From CAVPFA01 sp963703655 (GTDB taxonomy: Bacteria > Actinomycetota > Acidimicrobiia > Acidimicrobiales > Bog-793): a stretch of 64,000 bases of DNA. The stretch is taken from assembly GCA_963703655.1 (NCBI GenBank), contig CAVPFA010000003.1:1054001-1118000 (forward strand). The letters run 5' to 3'. The notes beneath the pieces are model-generated. The model was not told the DNA's origin. It saw only the letters and a program-made list of their open reading frames with translations, and searched no databases. This document shows, piece after piece, positions 9,349 to 19,506 of this stretch (within the stretch, counting starts at the first letter, position 1; every line of letters begins with the position of its first letter). Position numbers and translations under genes: made by a program.

Positions 9349-10551
9349 TCAGGTCGCCTCTGCGGCACGCTCGGTGACTAGGGCCTCGAGCAAAGACTCG
9401 GCCACGGAGCGGTCCAACGCCAGGATGCCGCCGATGTCCTCGACGCCGAGATAGCCGCTCAGGAGGGCACCCCGGTTGCGATTCTCCCAGGACTTCGCGA
9501 GGCGCCTGGCCTGATCCCACGTCGCGGCCGGCCGGGCGGCAACAGCTTCGGCCGCCATCAGGCGAAGCGAGTACGAGAGGTCTGCCAGGTCCTCGAGCGG
9601 CGACGCGAACCGCGGCTCTCGCTCCCCTGTAACGCCGGACCTCCCGATGAGCGGGTCGTCCCCGAAGCCGGCGACGATCCAGCCGGCGTCGGTCCGGAGG
9701 ACACGGCGGAGGTGGTAGTCGCCGTGAACCCTGATCGCAACTCCCGCAGGCGCGCCTGGCGAGTCGGGAGTTCGGACACCGAAGGCCTCGGCGAGGGCCA
9801 GATGCAGGCTGCCGGTGATCTCTCCCAGGCGTCGCATCTCCGAACCGAGGTCCCCGCCGGCCACGCCGACCTCGTCGGAGCGGAACCTCTCGTCGTCGGC
9901 CCCGCGGTCGAGCAGATCGCGTAGCGAGGTCAGCGCCATGGCTCGTCCCTCCACGGCGCCCGGTATGTACTGGCGAACGAGTGCGAGGTCCCACCCTCCC
10001 CGCTCCCAGCGTGCGACCGGGCCGAGGAGGTGCTTGAAGCCGACTGCGTCGAGCCTGAGCAACAGCTCGATCTCGGGCCGGGGAGCGGGCTCGAGGACCC
10101 GGTACGACTTCATGAACAGGCGCTCGTCGTACACCAGCGAGGCGTGGCTCACCAGCGACTGCACGAGGCGCACTCTGCGGGCGCCCTCGCGCCCTCCGCT
10201 CGCCACCGCGAGCAGCCCGGTCGAGAGCTCCTCGTCGGCGAGGGCGTCGTAGCAGAGCACTTCGCCCGAGCCGTCGTCGCACATGCCGAGCACCGCGCCC
10301 TGCTGGTTCCCGAGCACGGCCGGCGCGAGCGCCGGCTCGCGCCATCCGACGAGGACGTGGAACGGGCGGTCGCCGACTTCGACCACCACGCTGGCCAGAC
10401 CCGGCCGACCCTCGAGGACGACCTCGAGGTCCGCGAGCCGGGTGGCGGCCAGAGCGCTTCGGCCGACCTGTGCCATGTCGGCCAGGAACCATGGCTGGCG
10501 CTCGAGATATGGGAGCACGAGAGCTTCGAGCGCTGCCGGAGTCGGGGGCAC
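9349..10551 (-). CDS. Maltokinase-like protein (Mak/Pep2), key metal residue altered
   Basis: Maltokinase makes maltose-1-phosphate from maltose and ATP, normally beside trehalose synthase. This 400-residue protein aligns by order with Mak: a trefoil-like N-terminal cap, FHVLVGWREP, ERLFMKSYRVLE (nucleotide-lysine strand), and the kinase loop IRVHGDYHLRRVL with D278. In maltokinases known to me, the catalytic loop has a Gln two residues after the second His-Leu, and the next strand reads like IDFEGEP. Here these are Arg and AGFGDDP, so the metal-binding Asp is displaced or lost. It starts (GTG 10551) two bases after treS ends. Activity is therefore uncertain; the family call is good. Confidence 0.82.
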   Translation of the reverse strand: MPPTPAALEALVLPYLERQPWFLADMAQVGRSALAATRLADLEVVLEGRPGLASVVVEVGDRPFHVLVGWREPALAPAVLGNQQGAVLGMCDDGSGEVLCYDALADEELSTGLLAVASGGREGARRVRLVQSLVSHASLVYDERLFMKSYRVLEPAPRPEIELLLRLDAVGFKHLLGPVARWERGGWDLALVRQYIPGAVEGRAMALTSLRDLLDRGADDERFRSDEVGVAGGDLGSEMRRLGEITGSLHLALAEAFGVRTPDSPGAPAGVAIRVHGDYHLRRVLRTDAGWIVAGFGDDPLIGRSGVTGEREPRFASPLEDLADLSYSLRLMAAEAVAARPAATWDQARRLAKSWENRNRGALLSGYLGVEDIGGILALDRSVAESLLEALVTERAAEAT

Positions 10552-10553
10552 TT

Positions 10554-12275
10554 TCAGCGCTCCACGAGCTCGAGCCAGTAGATGCCGTAGGGGGCAAGGG
10601 TGACCGAGTAGGCCGAGGACGTGATCCGCGGGAACGGCACCCGGCCCAAAAGCTCGATGGGCGTGCAGCCCTCCCACCGGCCGAGGCTGAGCTCGGCCGG
10701 CTGCGCGAAACGGCTCAGGTTCGACACGCACAGCACCGAGACCGTCGAGCCGTCGTTCTCGGGCTCCTCGCCGGTGGCGCGAGGCGCTGTGCCGGGGTCT
10801 TCCGAGATGGGACGCGCCTGCCTGACATAGGCGAGGACCGAGGGATTGTCGGCAGGCAGAACCTCGAGCGAGCCCGTGGCGAACTGCGGGTACTGGTGAC
10901 GCACGGCCAGCATTCGCCGGAGCCAATGCAGGAACGAGGACGGGTCCCGCTGCTCGGCCTCCACGTTGACGGCCTGGTAGCCGTGGACCGGGTCCATCAG
11001 CGGTGGAAGGTAGAGCTGCGCGAAGTCGGCCCGGGAAAAGCCGCCGTTGCGATCGGGCGTCCACTGCATCGGCGTGCGGACGGCGTCACGGTCCCCGAGG
11101 TAGATGTTGTCGCCCATGAGCAGCTCGTCGCCGTAGTAGAGCACGGGGCTTCCGGGTAACGAGAGGAGCAGCCCGTGCAGCAGCTCGGCGACGCGGCGGT
11201 CGTTGTCGACGAGCGGCGCCAGGCGACGCCGGATCCCGAGGTTCCGGCGCATCCTGGGGTCGCGGGCGTACTCGGCGTACATGTAGTCGCGCTCCTCGTC
11301 GGTCACCATCTCGAGGGTCAGCTCGTCGTGGTTGCGCAGGAAGATCCCCCATTGACACCCGTCGGGGATGGGGGGTGTCTGGGCGAGGATCTCGGTGATC
11401 GGAAAGCGCTGCTCCCGGCGGACCGCCATGAACATTCTGGGCATGAGCGGGAAGTTGAAGCACATGTGGCACTCGTCGCTGTCGCCGAAGTACTCGATGA
11501 CGCGGTCTGGCCACTGGTTGACCTCGGCCAGCAGGATCCGGTTGGGGTAGGAGGCATCGATCTCGGCTCGTATCCGGCGAAGCAGCTGGTGGGTCGCAGG
11601 CAGGTTCTCACAAGCGGTCCCCTCGGCCTTGTACAGGTACGGAACCGCGTCGAGACGGAACCCGTCGATGCCGAGCCCGAGCCAGAAACGGACGACTCCG
11701 AGCATCGCATCGACGACCTCGGGGTTGTCGTAGTTCAGGTCGGGCTGGTGATGGAAGAAGCGATGCCAGTAGTACTGCTGACGTTTCTGGTCAAAGGTCC
11801 AGTTGGACGGCTCGACGTCGAGGAAGATCACCCGCACCTCGCCGAAGCCGTGGTCGTCGTCGGACCACACGTACCAGTCGGCCTTCGGGTTGTCGCGCGA
11901 CGACCTCGACTCGGCGAACCACGGGTGCTGGTCGCTGGTGTGGTTCATGACGAGGTCCGAGATGATCCGGATCCCCCGGCGATGCGCGTCGTCCACGACC
12001 GCGACGAGGTCGTCGATGCTGCCGAGCTCGGGCGCGACCGTCAGGAAGTCGCTGATGTCGTAGCCGCCGTCGTGCAGCGGCGACGGGTAGAACGGCAGGA
12101 GCCAGACGCAGTCGACGCCGAGCCACTGCAGGTAGTCGAGCTTCTCCCGCAGGCCCTCGAAATCTCCGATCCCGTCCGCGTTCGAGTCGTAGAAGCCCCT
12201 AGGCAGCAGCTCGTAGAAGACGGCGCGCTCGTACCACCGCGGATCGTCCCAGCCGTGTCGTGAGCCCGAGGCCAT
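10554..12275 (-). CDS. treS: Trehalose synthase (maltose alpha-D-glucosyltransferase)
   Basis: GH13 enzyme interconverting maltose and trehalose in the cytoplasm. The 573 residues start with the TreS signature WYERAVFYELLPRGFYDSN. The catalytic triad is visible: nucleophile Asp in GIDGFRLDAVPYL, acid/base Glu in ILLAEVNQWP, and stabiliser Asp in FLRNHDELTLEM. The C-terminal beta domain ends with YGIYWLELVER. It lies between glpX (9 bases upstream) and the maltokinase gene, forming a three-gene operon. Length matches stand-alone TreS; the kinase is separate, not fused. Confidence 0.96.
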   Translation of the reverse strand: MASGSRHGWDDPRWYERAVFYELLPRGFYDSNADGIGDFEGLREKLDYLQWLGVDCVWLLPFYPSPLHDGGYDISDFLTVAPELGSIDDLVAVVDDAHRRGIRIISDLVMNHTSDQHPWFAESRSSRDNPKADWYVWSDDDHGFGEVRVIFLDVEPSNWTFDQKRQQYYWHRFFHHQPDLNYDNPEVVDAMLGVVRFWLGLGIDGFRLDAVPYLYKAEGTACENLPATHQLLRRIRAEIDASYPNRILLAEVNQWPDRVIEYFGDSDECHMCFNFPLMPRMFMAVRREQRFPITEILAQTPPIPDGCQWGIFLRNHDELTLEMVTDEERDYMYAEYARDPRMRRNLGIRRRLAPLVDNDRRVAELLHGLLLSLPGSPVLYYGDELLMGDNIYLGDRDAVRTPMQWTPDRNGGFSRADFAQLYLPPLMDPVHGYQAVNVEAEQRDPSSFLHWLRRMLAVRHQYPQFATGSLEVLPADNPSVLAYVRQARPISEDPGTAPRATGEEPENDGSTVSVLCVSNLSRFAQPAELSLGRWEGCTPIELLGRVPFPRITSSAYSVTLAPYGIYWLELVER

Positions 12276-12284
12276 CGGCCCCGT

Positions 12285-13280
12285 TCAGCCGAACTCGATA
12301 GCCGAGTACAAACGGAGCTTGTGGAGCTGGTGGCGTGCCTCGACCAGCCGCACGGTGCCGGACTTCGAGCGCATCACCAGCGATTCGGTCGTCGCACCTC
12401 GATGGTCGTAACGGACTCCTCGCAGGAGGTCGCCCCCTGTGATCCCTGTGGCCGCGAAGAAGCAATTGTCCCCCCGCACGAGGTCGTCTCCCGTCAGGAC
12501 CCGGTCGAGGTCGTAGCCCGCGTCGAGCGCGGCGGTCCGCTCGGCCTTGTCTCGCGGCCAGAGACGCCCTTGGATCTCGCCGCCCATGCACTTGAGCGCG
12601 GCCGCGGCGATCACGCCCTCGGGCGTGCCCCCGATGCCGATCAGGATGTCGACGCCGGACTCGGGCCAGGCCGTCGCGATGGCGCCCGCGACGTCGCCGT
12701 CGGTGATGAGGATGATGCGGGCGCCGCTCGAGCGAACGTCCTCGATCAGCTCGCCGTGCCGGGCGCGGTCGAGCACGACGATGGTGAGGTCGTTCACCGA
12801 CACGTCCTTGGCCTGCGCGACCGCCGCCAGGTTCTCCTTCACGCTCGCGGTGATGTCGATGGCGTGGGCGGCGTCGGGCCCGACGGCGAGCTTCTCCATG
12901 TAGACGCACGGCCCGGGATCGAACATCGTCCCGCGCTCTGAGACCGCTATCACCGCGAGAGCACCGGCACGGCCGAGCGCGGTGAGCGTCGTGCCGTCGA
13001 TCGGGTCGACCGCGATGTCTGTCATAGGGGGCGTGCCGTCTCCGATGTGCTCGCCGTTGAAGAGCATCGGAGCCTGGTCCTTCTCGCCCTCGCCGATCAC
13101 CACGACGCCGTCCATGGGCACGCGCTGGAGCACGACGCGCATGGCGTCGACAGCCGCCTTGTCGGCTCCCTCCTTGTCGCCGCGCCCCATCCACCGGCCG
13201 GCCGCGAGCGCCGCAGCCTCGGTCACGCGTACCAGCTCCATTGCGAGGTTCCGGTCTGGAGCCTGACGCTGGTCGCTCAC
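12285..13280 (-). CDS. glpX: Class II fructose-1,6-bisphosphatase GlpX
   Basis: Removes the 1-phosphate of fructose-1,6-bisphosphate in gluconeogenesis, using Mn2+/Mg2+. The 331 residues carry the GlpX metal motifs GRGDKEGADKAAVDAM, VVIGEGEKDQAPML and DIAVDPIDGTTLTALG, and the downstream GIGGTPEGVIAAAALK loop. The start is GTG at 13280, 50 bases from the divergent murA start. As first gene of glpX-treS-mak it links hexose-phosphate formation to trehalose/maltose metabolism. In actinobacteria this is usually the main FBPase. Confidence 0.96.
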   Translation of the reverse strand: MSDQRQAPDRNLAMELVRVTEAAALAAGRWMGRGDKEGADKAAVDAMRVVLQRVPMDGVVVIGEGEKDQAPMLFNGEHIGDGTPPMTDIAVDPIDGTTLTALGRAGALAVIAVSERGTMFDPGPCVYMEKLAVGPDAAHAIDITASVKENLAAVAQAKDVSVNDLTIVVLDRARHGELIEDVRSSGARIILITDGDVAGAIATAWPESGVDILIGIGGTPEGVIAAAALKCMGGEIQGRLWPRDKAERTAALDAGYDLDRVLTGDDLVRGDNCFFAATGITGGDLLRGVRYDHRGATTESLVMRSKSGTVRLVEARHQLHKLRLYSAIEFG

Positions 13281-13330
13281 GGCGCCGACGATAGCTGCCC
13301 CGGGCCCGCCCCCGGCAGTACTGTCTCGCC

Positions 13331-14599
13331 GTGGATCGCTTCGTCGTTCGCCCCTCCGGCCCGTTGCAAGGCAGCGTGCAGGTGAACGGGGCGAAGAACT
13401 CGGTGCTCAAGCTCATGGCGGCGTGCCTTCTCGCCCCCGGAGTGCACCGCCTCTACAACGTCCCTGTCATCCGGGACGTCGCGATCATGTCGGACGTCCT
13501 TCGGGCGATGGGCGCCGAGATCCTCCACGAGGGCCGCGGGCCCGATGGGCGGCTCGAGATCACGATCCCCGAGGACGTGACGCCGGTCGCGCCGTACGAG
13601 CTCGTCGAGAAGATGCGGGCCTCGATCGTCGTTCTCGGCCCGCTGCTCGCCCGCTACGGCGCGGCGCGGGTCTCGATGCCCGGCGGCGACGACTTCGGCT
13701 ATCGCCCGATCGACTTCCACCTGAGCGCGTTCGAGGACCTCGGCGCGACCTTCGTCGCCGCGCACGGGTACGTGGACGGTCACTGCCACCGCCTCATGGG
13801 CGCAAGGATCGTGCTGCAATTCCCGAGCCATACCGCCACCGACAACATCCTTATGGGAGCCGTGCTCGCCAAGGGCACGACGGTGATCGAGAACGCCGCA
13901 CGCGAACCCGAGATCGCGGACCTCGCCTCGATGCTGACGGCGATGGGGGCGCGCATCCACGGTGCCGGGACCTCTCGCATCGAGGTCGAAGGGGTTGACG
14001 AGCTGCGTCCCGCAGACCACAGGGCGATCTCCGACCGGGTCGAGGCTGCGACGTTCGTCGCGGCTGTGGGCCTCGCCGGCGGCGAGGTTCTGGTGGAGGG
14101 CGCCCGTCCCGAGCACATGGACATGCTGCTCGAGAAGCTTCGCGAGATGGGCATGGACTGCACGCCGACCGGCGGGGGCCTCCTCGCCGCATCCGAGGAT
14201 CGCCTGCGCTCGGTCGACGTCGCCACCCTTCCCTATCCGGGCGTCGCAACGGACTACAAGCCACTGCTCGTGACGATGCTCTCGGTCGCGGGCGGGGTGG
14301 CGATCGTGAGCGAGAACCTGTTCGCCGGCCGCTTCCGCTACGTCGACGAGCTGAGAAGGATGGGGGCGGAGATCAGGACCGAGGGGCACCACGCGGTCGT
14401 TCGCGGCGTTGCGAGGCTTTCGGGCGCTCCCGTTCGGGCACCGGACATACGAGCCGGGGCGGCACTCGTGCTCGCAGGCCTCGCGGCCGACGGGGTCACC
14501 GAGGTGAGCGGCGCCGAGCACATCGACCGGGGCTACGAGGCCCTCGAGGCACGGCTCGCCTCGCTCGGCGCGAACATCGAGCGCGTCTCGACGGCGTGA
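13331..14599 (+). CDS. murA: UDP-N-acetylglucosamine 1-carboxyvinyltransferase
   Basis: First committed step of peptidoglycan synthesis: enolpyruvyl transfer from PEP to UDP-GlcNAc. The 422 residues begin with the family's FVVRPSGPLQGSVQVNGAKNSVLKLM, whose Lys binds PEP. The loop that carries the catalytic cysteine in E. coli (PGGC) reads MPGGDDFGYRPIDFH here, so residue 120 is Asp. This is the mycobacterium-type change that makes MurA insensitive to fosfomycin. GTG start; the stop overlaps meaB as GTGA. Confidence 0.96.
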   Translation: MDRFVVRPSGPLQGSVQVNGAKNSVLKLMAACLLAPGVHRLYNVPVIRDVAIMSDVLRAMGAEILHEGRGPDGRLEITIPEDVTPVAPYELVEKMRASIVVLGPLLARYGAARVSMPGGDDFGYRPIDFHLSAFEDLGATFVAAHGYVDGHCHRLMGARIVLQFPSHTATDNILMGAVLAKGTTVIENAAREPEIADLASMLTAMGARIHGAGTSRIEVEGVDELRPADHRAISDRVEAATFVAAVGLAGGEVLVEGARPEHMDMLLEKLREMGMDCTPTGGGLLAASEDRLRSVDVATLPYPGVATDYKPLLVTMLSVAGGVAIVSENLFAGRFRYVDELRRMGAEIRTEGHHAVVRGVARLSGAPVRAPDIRAGAALVLAGLAADGVTEVSGAEHIDRGYEALEARLASLGANIERVSTA

Positions 14600-15594
14600 A
14601 CGAGCGACTCCGCGCCACGACCACGCTGGGGCTGTTCGAAGCCGCTGCCTCAGGCGACCGCGGTGCGCTGGCCCGCCTGCTCTCGGTTGTCGAACGGGGC
14701 GGGACAGCGGGCCGCGAGCTTGCCGCGCTGACCTTCAGGAGAGCCGGGAACGCGTATGCGGTCGGGTTCACCGGCGCGCCCGGGACGGGTAAGTCGACGC
14801 TCACGAGCGCGTCGATCGCGAACATCCGCGAGCGCCGCGACGATCTGGTCGCAGTGCTCGCCGTCGACCCCTCCTCTCCGCTGACGGGCGGTGCGATTCT
14901 CGGGGACCGTGTGAGGATGCAGGAGCACGCCCTCGACGACGGCGTCTTCATCCGCTCGATGGCGACGCGCGGGCACCTCGGCGGCCTCGCCGCCGCGGTC
15001 CCCGAAGCGGTCCGTTTGCTCGACGCCACGGGGTGGCCGCTCGTGATCGTCGAGACCGTGGGCGTCGGCCAGGTCGAGGTCGAGGTCGCCGCCACGTGCG
15101 ACACGGTCGTGGTCGTCGTCAACCCCGGCTGGGGCGATGCGGTGCAGGCCAACAAGGCGGGCCTTCTCGAGATCGCGGACGTCCTGGCCATCAACAAGGC
15201 CGACCGGCCGGGCGTCCGGGAGACGGCTCGGGACCTGCGCCAGATGCTCGAGCTGTCCGGAGACCTCGAGTGGAGACCACCCATCGTCGAGACGGTGGCC
15301 TCGGCCGGCGAGGGCGTGGTCGAGCTGTGGGCCGCGATCGCCGCCCACCGCGAGCACCTCGAGAACTCCGGGGCGCTCGTGGGGCGGCGAGCGGAGCGTG
15401 CGAGGGAGGAAGCCGTGAGGATCGCGGAGGGACGTTTTGCGACGGCACTCGGCCAAGCGGCGACCTCTCCGGCCAACGCCGGCCTGCTGGAGTCCCTGCG
15501 GGACAAGCGTATCGACCCCGAGGAGGCGGCCGCTCACCTCGTCGAGGAGGTCGGGCGGGAGTTCTCGGGCGGGTCCGGGCTTTCGCCGGCGTGA
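14596..15594 (+). CDS. meaB: MeaB/ArgK-family GTPase (methylmalonyl-CoA mutase chaperone)
   Basis: G3E-type GTPase that protects and reloads B12-dependent acyl-CoA mutases. The 332 residues contain the P-loop GAPGTGKST (60-68), the DPSSPLTGGAILGDRVRM switch region, IVETVGVGQ (Walker B-like) and LAINKADRPGV for guanine recognition (NKAD). It is coupled to murA by a GTGA overlap. No mutase subunit lies in the window, so the partner must be elsewhere. Its 3' end overlaps the convergent 2H/GNAT gene by 61 bases. Confidence 0.92.
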   Translation: MNERLRATTTLGLFEAAASGDRGALARLLSVVERGGTAGRELAALTFRRAGNAYAVGFTGAPGTGKSTLTSASIANIRERRDDLVAVLAVDPSSPLTGGAILGDRVRMQEHALDDGVFIRSMATRGHLGGLAAAVPEAVRLLDATGWPLVIVETVGVGQVEVEVAATCDTVVVVVNPGWGDAVQANKAGLLEIADVLAINKADRPGVRETARDLRQMLELSGDLEWRPPIVETVASAGEGVVELWAAIAAHREHLENSGALVGRRAERAREEAVRIAEGRFATALGQAATSPANAGLLESLRDKRIDPEEAAAHLVEEVGREFSGGSGLSPA

Positions 15595-16613
15595 GGTGAT
15601 AGACGCCGCGGCCCTGCCGCAGACGCCTGCGGCACGACGGCGATGTCGCGCTCCATCAGGACGAAGTCACGACCCTCGCACCATCTCGGGAGGGTGGCGG
15701 TGACGATGAAGCCGCGCTCGGCGAAGAATTGCTCCGCACTGGCGCCGGCAACCGTCTCGAGCCGGACGCGGTCACAGCCCCGTTCGAGACCGAGCCGCTC
15801 GACCGCACGCATCACGTGCGACCCGACCCCTCGGCTGCGCCATTCGGGGCTTACGATCAGCCGGCCGAGCCGGCAGACCTGGCCACGGATCTCGCCGTCG
15901 GCGAACCCGATAGGGCGATCGTCTGACCTGGCGACGATCGCGTACGGCTCGATCGGCCCGACCACCCCGCCGTCGCGCTCACTCGAGTAGCGCTCCCACT
16001 GCTCGTCCGCCCAGGCGGCCACGAAAGGGTCGGGACTCTCGAACACCGTGAGCTCCAGGTCGAGACTGCCGCGCCCTGCCACGGCCGGCTTGCCGAGCGG
16101 CGCGTCGGCGAGCGGCCGCCAGCGATGGCCGGCGTCCTGTTCCAGAACTGTGAGTCGCTCGAATCGGTAGGGCCTCCGATAGTCGGCGAGCGCAGCCAGC
16201 GCGTGGGCGAGCCGGCCGGGATCGATCCGTTGGTCCAGCGTCACGTGCGGCACGAACTCGCGCTCGCGGCGCGACGCCGGGGGGGCGAGTGGTCCGTTCG
16301 AAAGCTTGTCCGCTAGCGCCGCGACCGGCCGCAGGTCCCCGTCGACCGACAGGTAGAGGACCGGCGTCCTCGGCCAGAACGTCTTCGGCGGTCCGAGACT
16401 GACACTGATCGGCGCATTGTCGGCGGCGGCGGACCGGACCTGGCCGAGAACCTCCGCCAGGCTCTCCTCGCGAACGTTGACCGGTGGCACGAGCGTGCAA
16501 TGCGGGGCGATCCGCTCAAGAGCCTTTGCCCCGAGAGCGCGGCGCAGACCGTCGATCTCGTCGGCGATCGCTCCGGTGACGACGAGAGCGATCGTCAGTC
16601 GGCGCCGGGCCAT
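15534..16613 (-). CDS. 2H phosphoesterase / GNAT acetyltransferase fusion
   Basis: Two domains in one 359-residue chain. Residues 1-175 form a 2'-5' RNA ligase-like 2H phosphoesterase, with both His-x-Thr motifs intact (APHCTLVPP at 37-45, VPHVTLDQ at 122-129). Residues about 185-325 form a GNAT domain, with the acetyl-CoA loop in LIVSPEWRSRGVGSHVMRAVERLG and the C-terminal FFAERGF strand. The last 35 residues are a polar, probably disordered tail that overlaps meaB in antisense. 2H proteins act on cyclic phosphodiesters or RNA ends, and GNATs acetylate amines; a joint substrate is not known. The gene follows the LLM oxidoreductase on the same strand. Confidence 0.85.
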   Translation of the reverse strand: MARRRLTIALVVTGAIADEIDGLRRALGAKALERIAPHCTLVPPVNVREESLAEVLGQVRSAAADNAPISVSLGPPKTFWPRTPVLYLSVDGDLRPVAALADKLSNGPLAPPASRREREFVPHVTLDQRIDPGRLAHALAALADYRRPYRFERLTVLEQDAGHRWRPLADAPLGKPAVAGRGSLDLELTVFESPDPFVAAWADEQWERYSSERDGGVVGPIEPYAIVARSDDRPIGFADGEIRGQVCRLGRLIVSPEWRSRGVGSHVMRAVERLGLERGCDRVRLETVAGASAEQFFAERGFIVTATLPRWCEGRDFVLMERDIAVVPQASAAGPRRLSPHAGESPDPPENSRPTSSTR

Positions 16614-16654
16614 GACGCCAGCGTAAGTCCGCCGTGCCCCCGCTCTCTCGGCCG

Positions 16655-17488
16655 TCAGTCCAGGCCGGCCAAGGCCTCCGCCAAGGGCTCGAGAACCTCG
16701 GGAGTGTGTGGCGGGCGGAGCTGGACGATGGCGAGACCGGCGCCGGCCTCGCCCAGCGCGGCCGCCGCCTCAGCCGTCGCGGCGGGGTCGCCGTCGTAGC
16801 GCACGTGGCTCGAAAGCAGGATCTCCCCCGGGTCCCGGCCGAGCTCGGCGCAGTGCCGGTGCAGCACGTCGCGCTTGTGGGCGAACTCCTCGACCGGGCC
16901 GCCGACGAAGTTCCAGTGCTGGGCGAAGCGTGCGGCGGTTCGCAGCGTGCGTCGCTCGCCGTTGCCCCCGACGCAAATGGGCGGGTGGGGCCGTTGGATC
17001 GGCTTGGGGTTGCAACGTGCGTCTGTCAGCTCGTAGAAGGCCCCATTGAACGAGGTCGTCTCGTCCGAGAGTAGGCCGACGATGACTTCGCAGGCTTCTT
17101 CGAAGCGGTCGCTGCGCTCCTTCGGGGAGCCGAGCGCGATGCCGTAGGCACCCGACTCCTCCTCGTTCCAACCGGCGCCGATGCCTATCTCGAGCCGGCC
17201 GCCGGAGACGATGTCGAGCGTCGCCGCCATGTTGGCGAGCACCGCGGGGTGCCGGTAGTGGATGCCCGTCACCAGAGTCCCGAGCCGGAGTCGGGTCGTC
17301 GCCTGAGCCAGCGCGGTCAGGGTCACCCAGCCCTCGAGGCAGGGCCCCGTCGAGTCCGAGTAGATCGGGTAGAAGTGGTCGAAGGTCCAGCCGGACTCGA
17401 ACAATTCGATGTCGTCGGCTGCCCGCCAGACTTCGAGCATCGAATCCCAGGTCGTGTGTTGTGGTGCGGTCTTGAAGGCGAAGCGCAT
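16655..17488 (-). CDS. LLM-class F420-dependent oxidoreductase
   Basis: Luciferase-like TIM-barrel oxidoreductase, usually F420-dependent in actinobacteria; the substrate is unknown. The 277 residues show the family features WTFDHFYPIYSD, LRLGTLVTGIHYRHPAVLANMAATLD, GGRLEIGIGAGWNEEE and PPICVGGNGERRTLRTAARFAQHWN. It is separated from atpC by 73 bases and from the 2H/GNAT gene by 41 bases, all on the same strand, so it may ride on ATP-operon readthrough. FMN use cannot be excluded from sequence alone. Confidence 0.88.
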   Translation of the reverse strand: MRFAFKTAPQHTTWDSMLEVWRAADDIELFESGWTFDHFYPIYSDSTGPCLEGWVTLTALAQATTRLRLGTLVTGIHYRHPAVLANMAATLDIVSGGRLEIGIGAGWNEEESGAYGIALGSPKERSDRFEEACEVIVGLLSDETTSFNGAFYELTDARCNPKPIQRPHPPICVGGNGERRTLRTAARFAQHWNFVGGPVEEFAHKRDVLHRHCAELGRDPGEILLSSHVRYDGDPAATAEAAAALGEAGAGLAIVQLRPPHTPEVLEPLAEALAGLD

Positions 17489-17561
17489 ACCCCAAACCTA
17501 GGTCGCGAAGCCCGATGCCCGCGGGTCCGCTGAGGTCACCAAATCCCTCGCGCCGGCGACG

Positions 17562-18050
17562 TCAAGTCCCGCTGACCTCGGAGCCCGAGGCGGATGCCGC
17601 CGCCAAGCGGACCCGCGCCCGGGCGGCCGCCACGGCCGCGTCCGACTCCGACTCCTCCTCGGGCAGGGTCGCTGACTCCACCTCGCCTGCTACCGCCCCT
17701 CCCTGTGCGACAGGCGCGCCCGCACCCCTAGCCTCCGCGGCCTCGAGGGCACGCCTGGCCCTTTCGACGTCGATCTCGTCGGCCAGCTCGGCGACGCCCG
17801 CGACGATCGTCACCTTGTTGCCGGCCACCTTGACGAAGCCTCCGTGCGCTGCGGCGCGCACCTCGTCGAGCGGGGTCGACTCACCCATCTGGATCCGCAC
17901 GACGCAGATGTCCACCGATCCGATGAAGTCCGAGTGGTTCGCGAGGAACGTCCTGTCACCCCCGTCGACGCGCATGATGACCGCCTCGGCTTCGCCCGAG
18001 AACAGGACGCGTTCGGGCGTGACGAGCTCCGCGTAGGTCAGGTTCGCCAT
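17562..18050 (-). CDS. atpC: ATP synthase F1 subunit epsilon
   Basis: Epsilon subunit of the F1 central stalk, which couples and inhibits rotation. The beta-sandwich motif LTYAELVTPERVLFSGEAEAVIMRVDGGDRTFLANHSDFIG is clear in the first 45 residues. The C-terminal helical region is long and Ala/Glu-rich (162 residues in total, longer than the usual 120-140). It starts ATG 18050, ten bases after atpD, and closes the ATP synthase operon. Confidence 0.95.
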   Translation of the reverse strand: MANLTYAELVTPERVLFSGEAEAVIMRVDGGDRTFLANHSDFIGSVDICVVRIQMGESTPLDEVRAAAHGGFVKVAGNKVTIVAGVAELADEIDVERARRALEAAEARGAGAPVAQGGAVAGEVESATLPEEESESDAAVAAARARVRLAAASASGSEVSGT

Positions 18051-18060
18051 CGGAGCCCGC

Positions 18061-19502
<1,442 letters not shown>

Positions 19503-19506
<4 letters not shown>

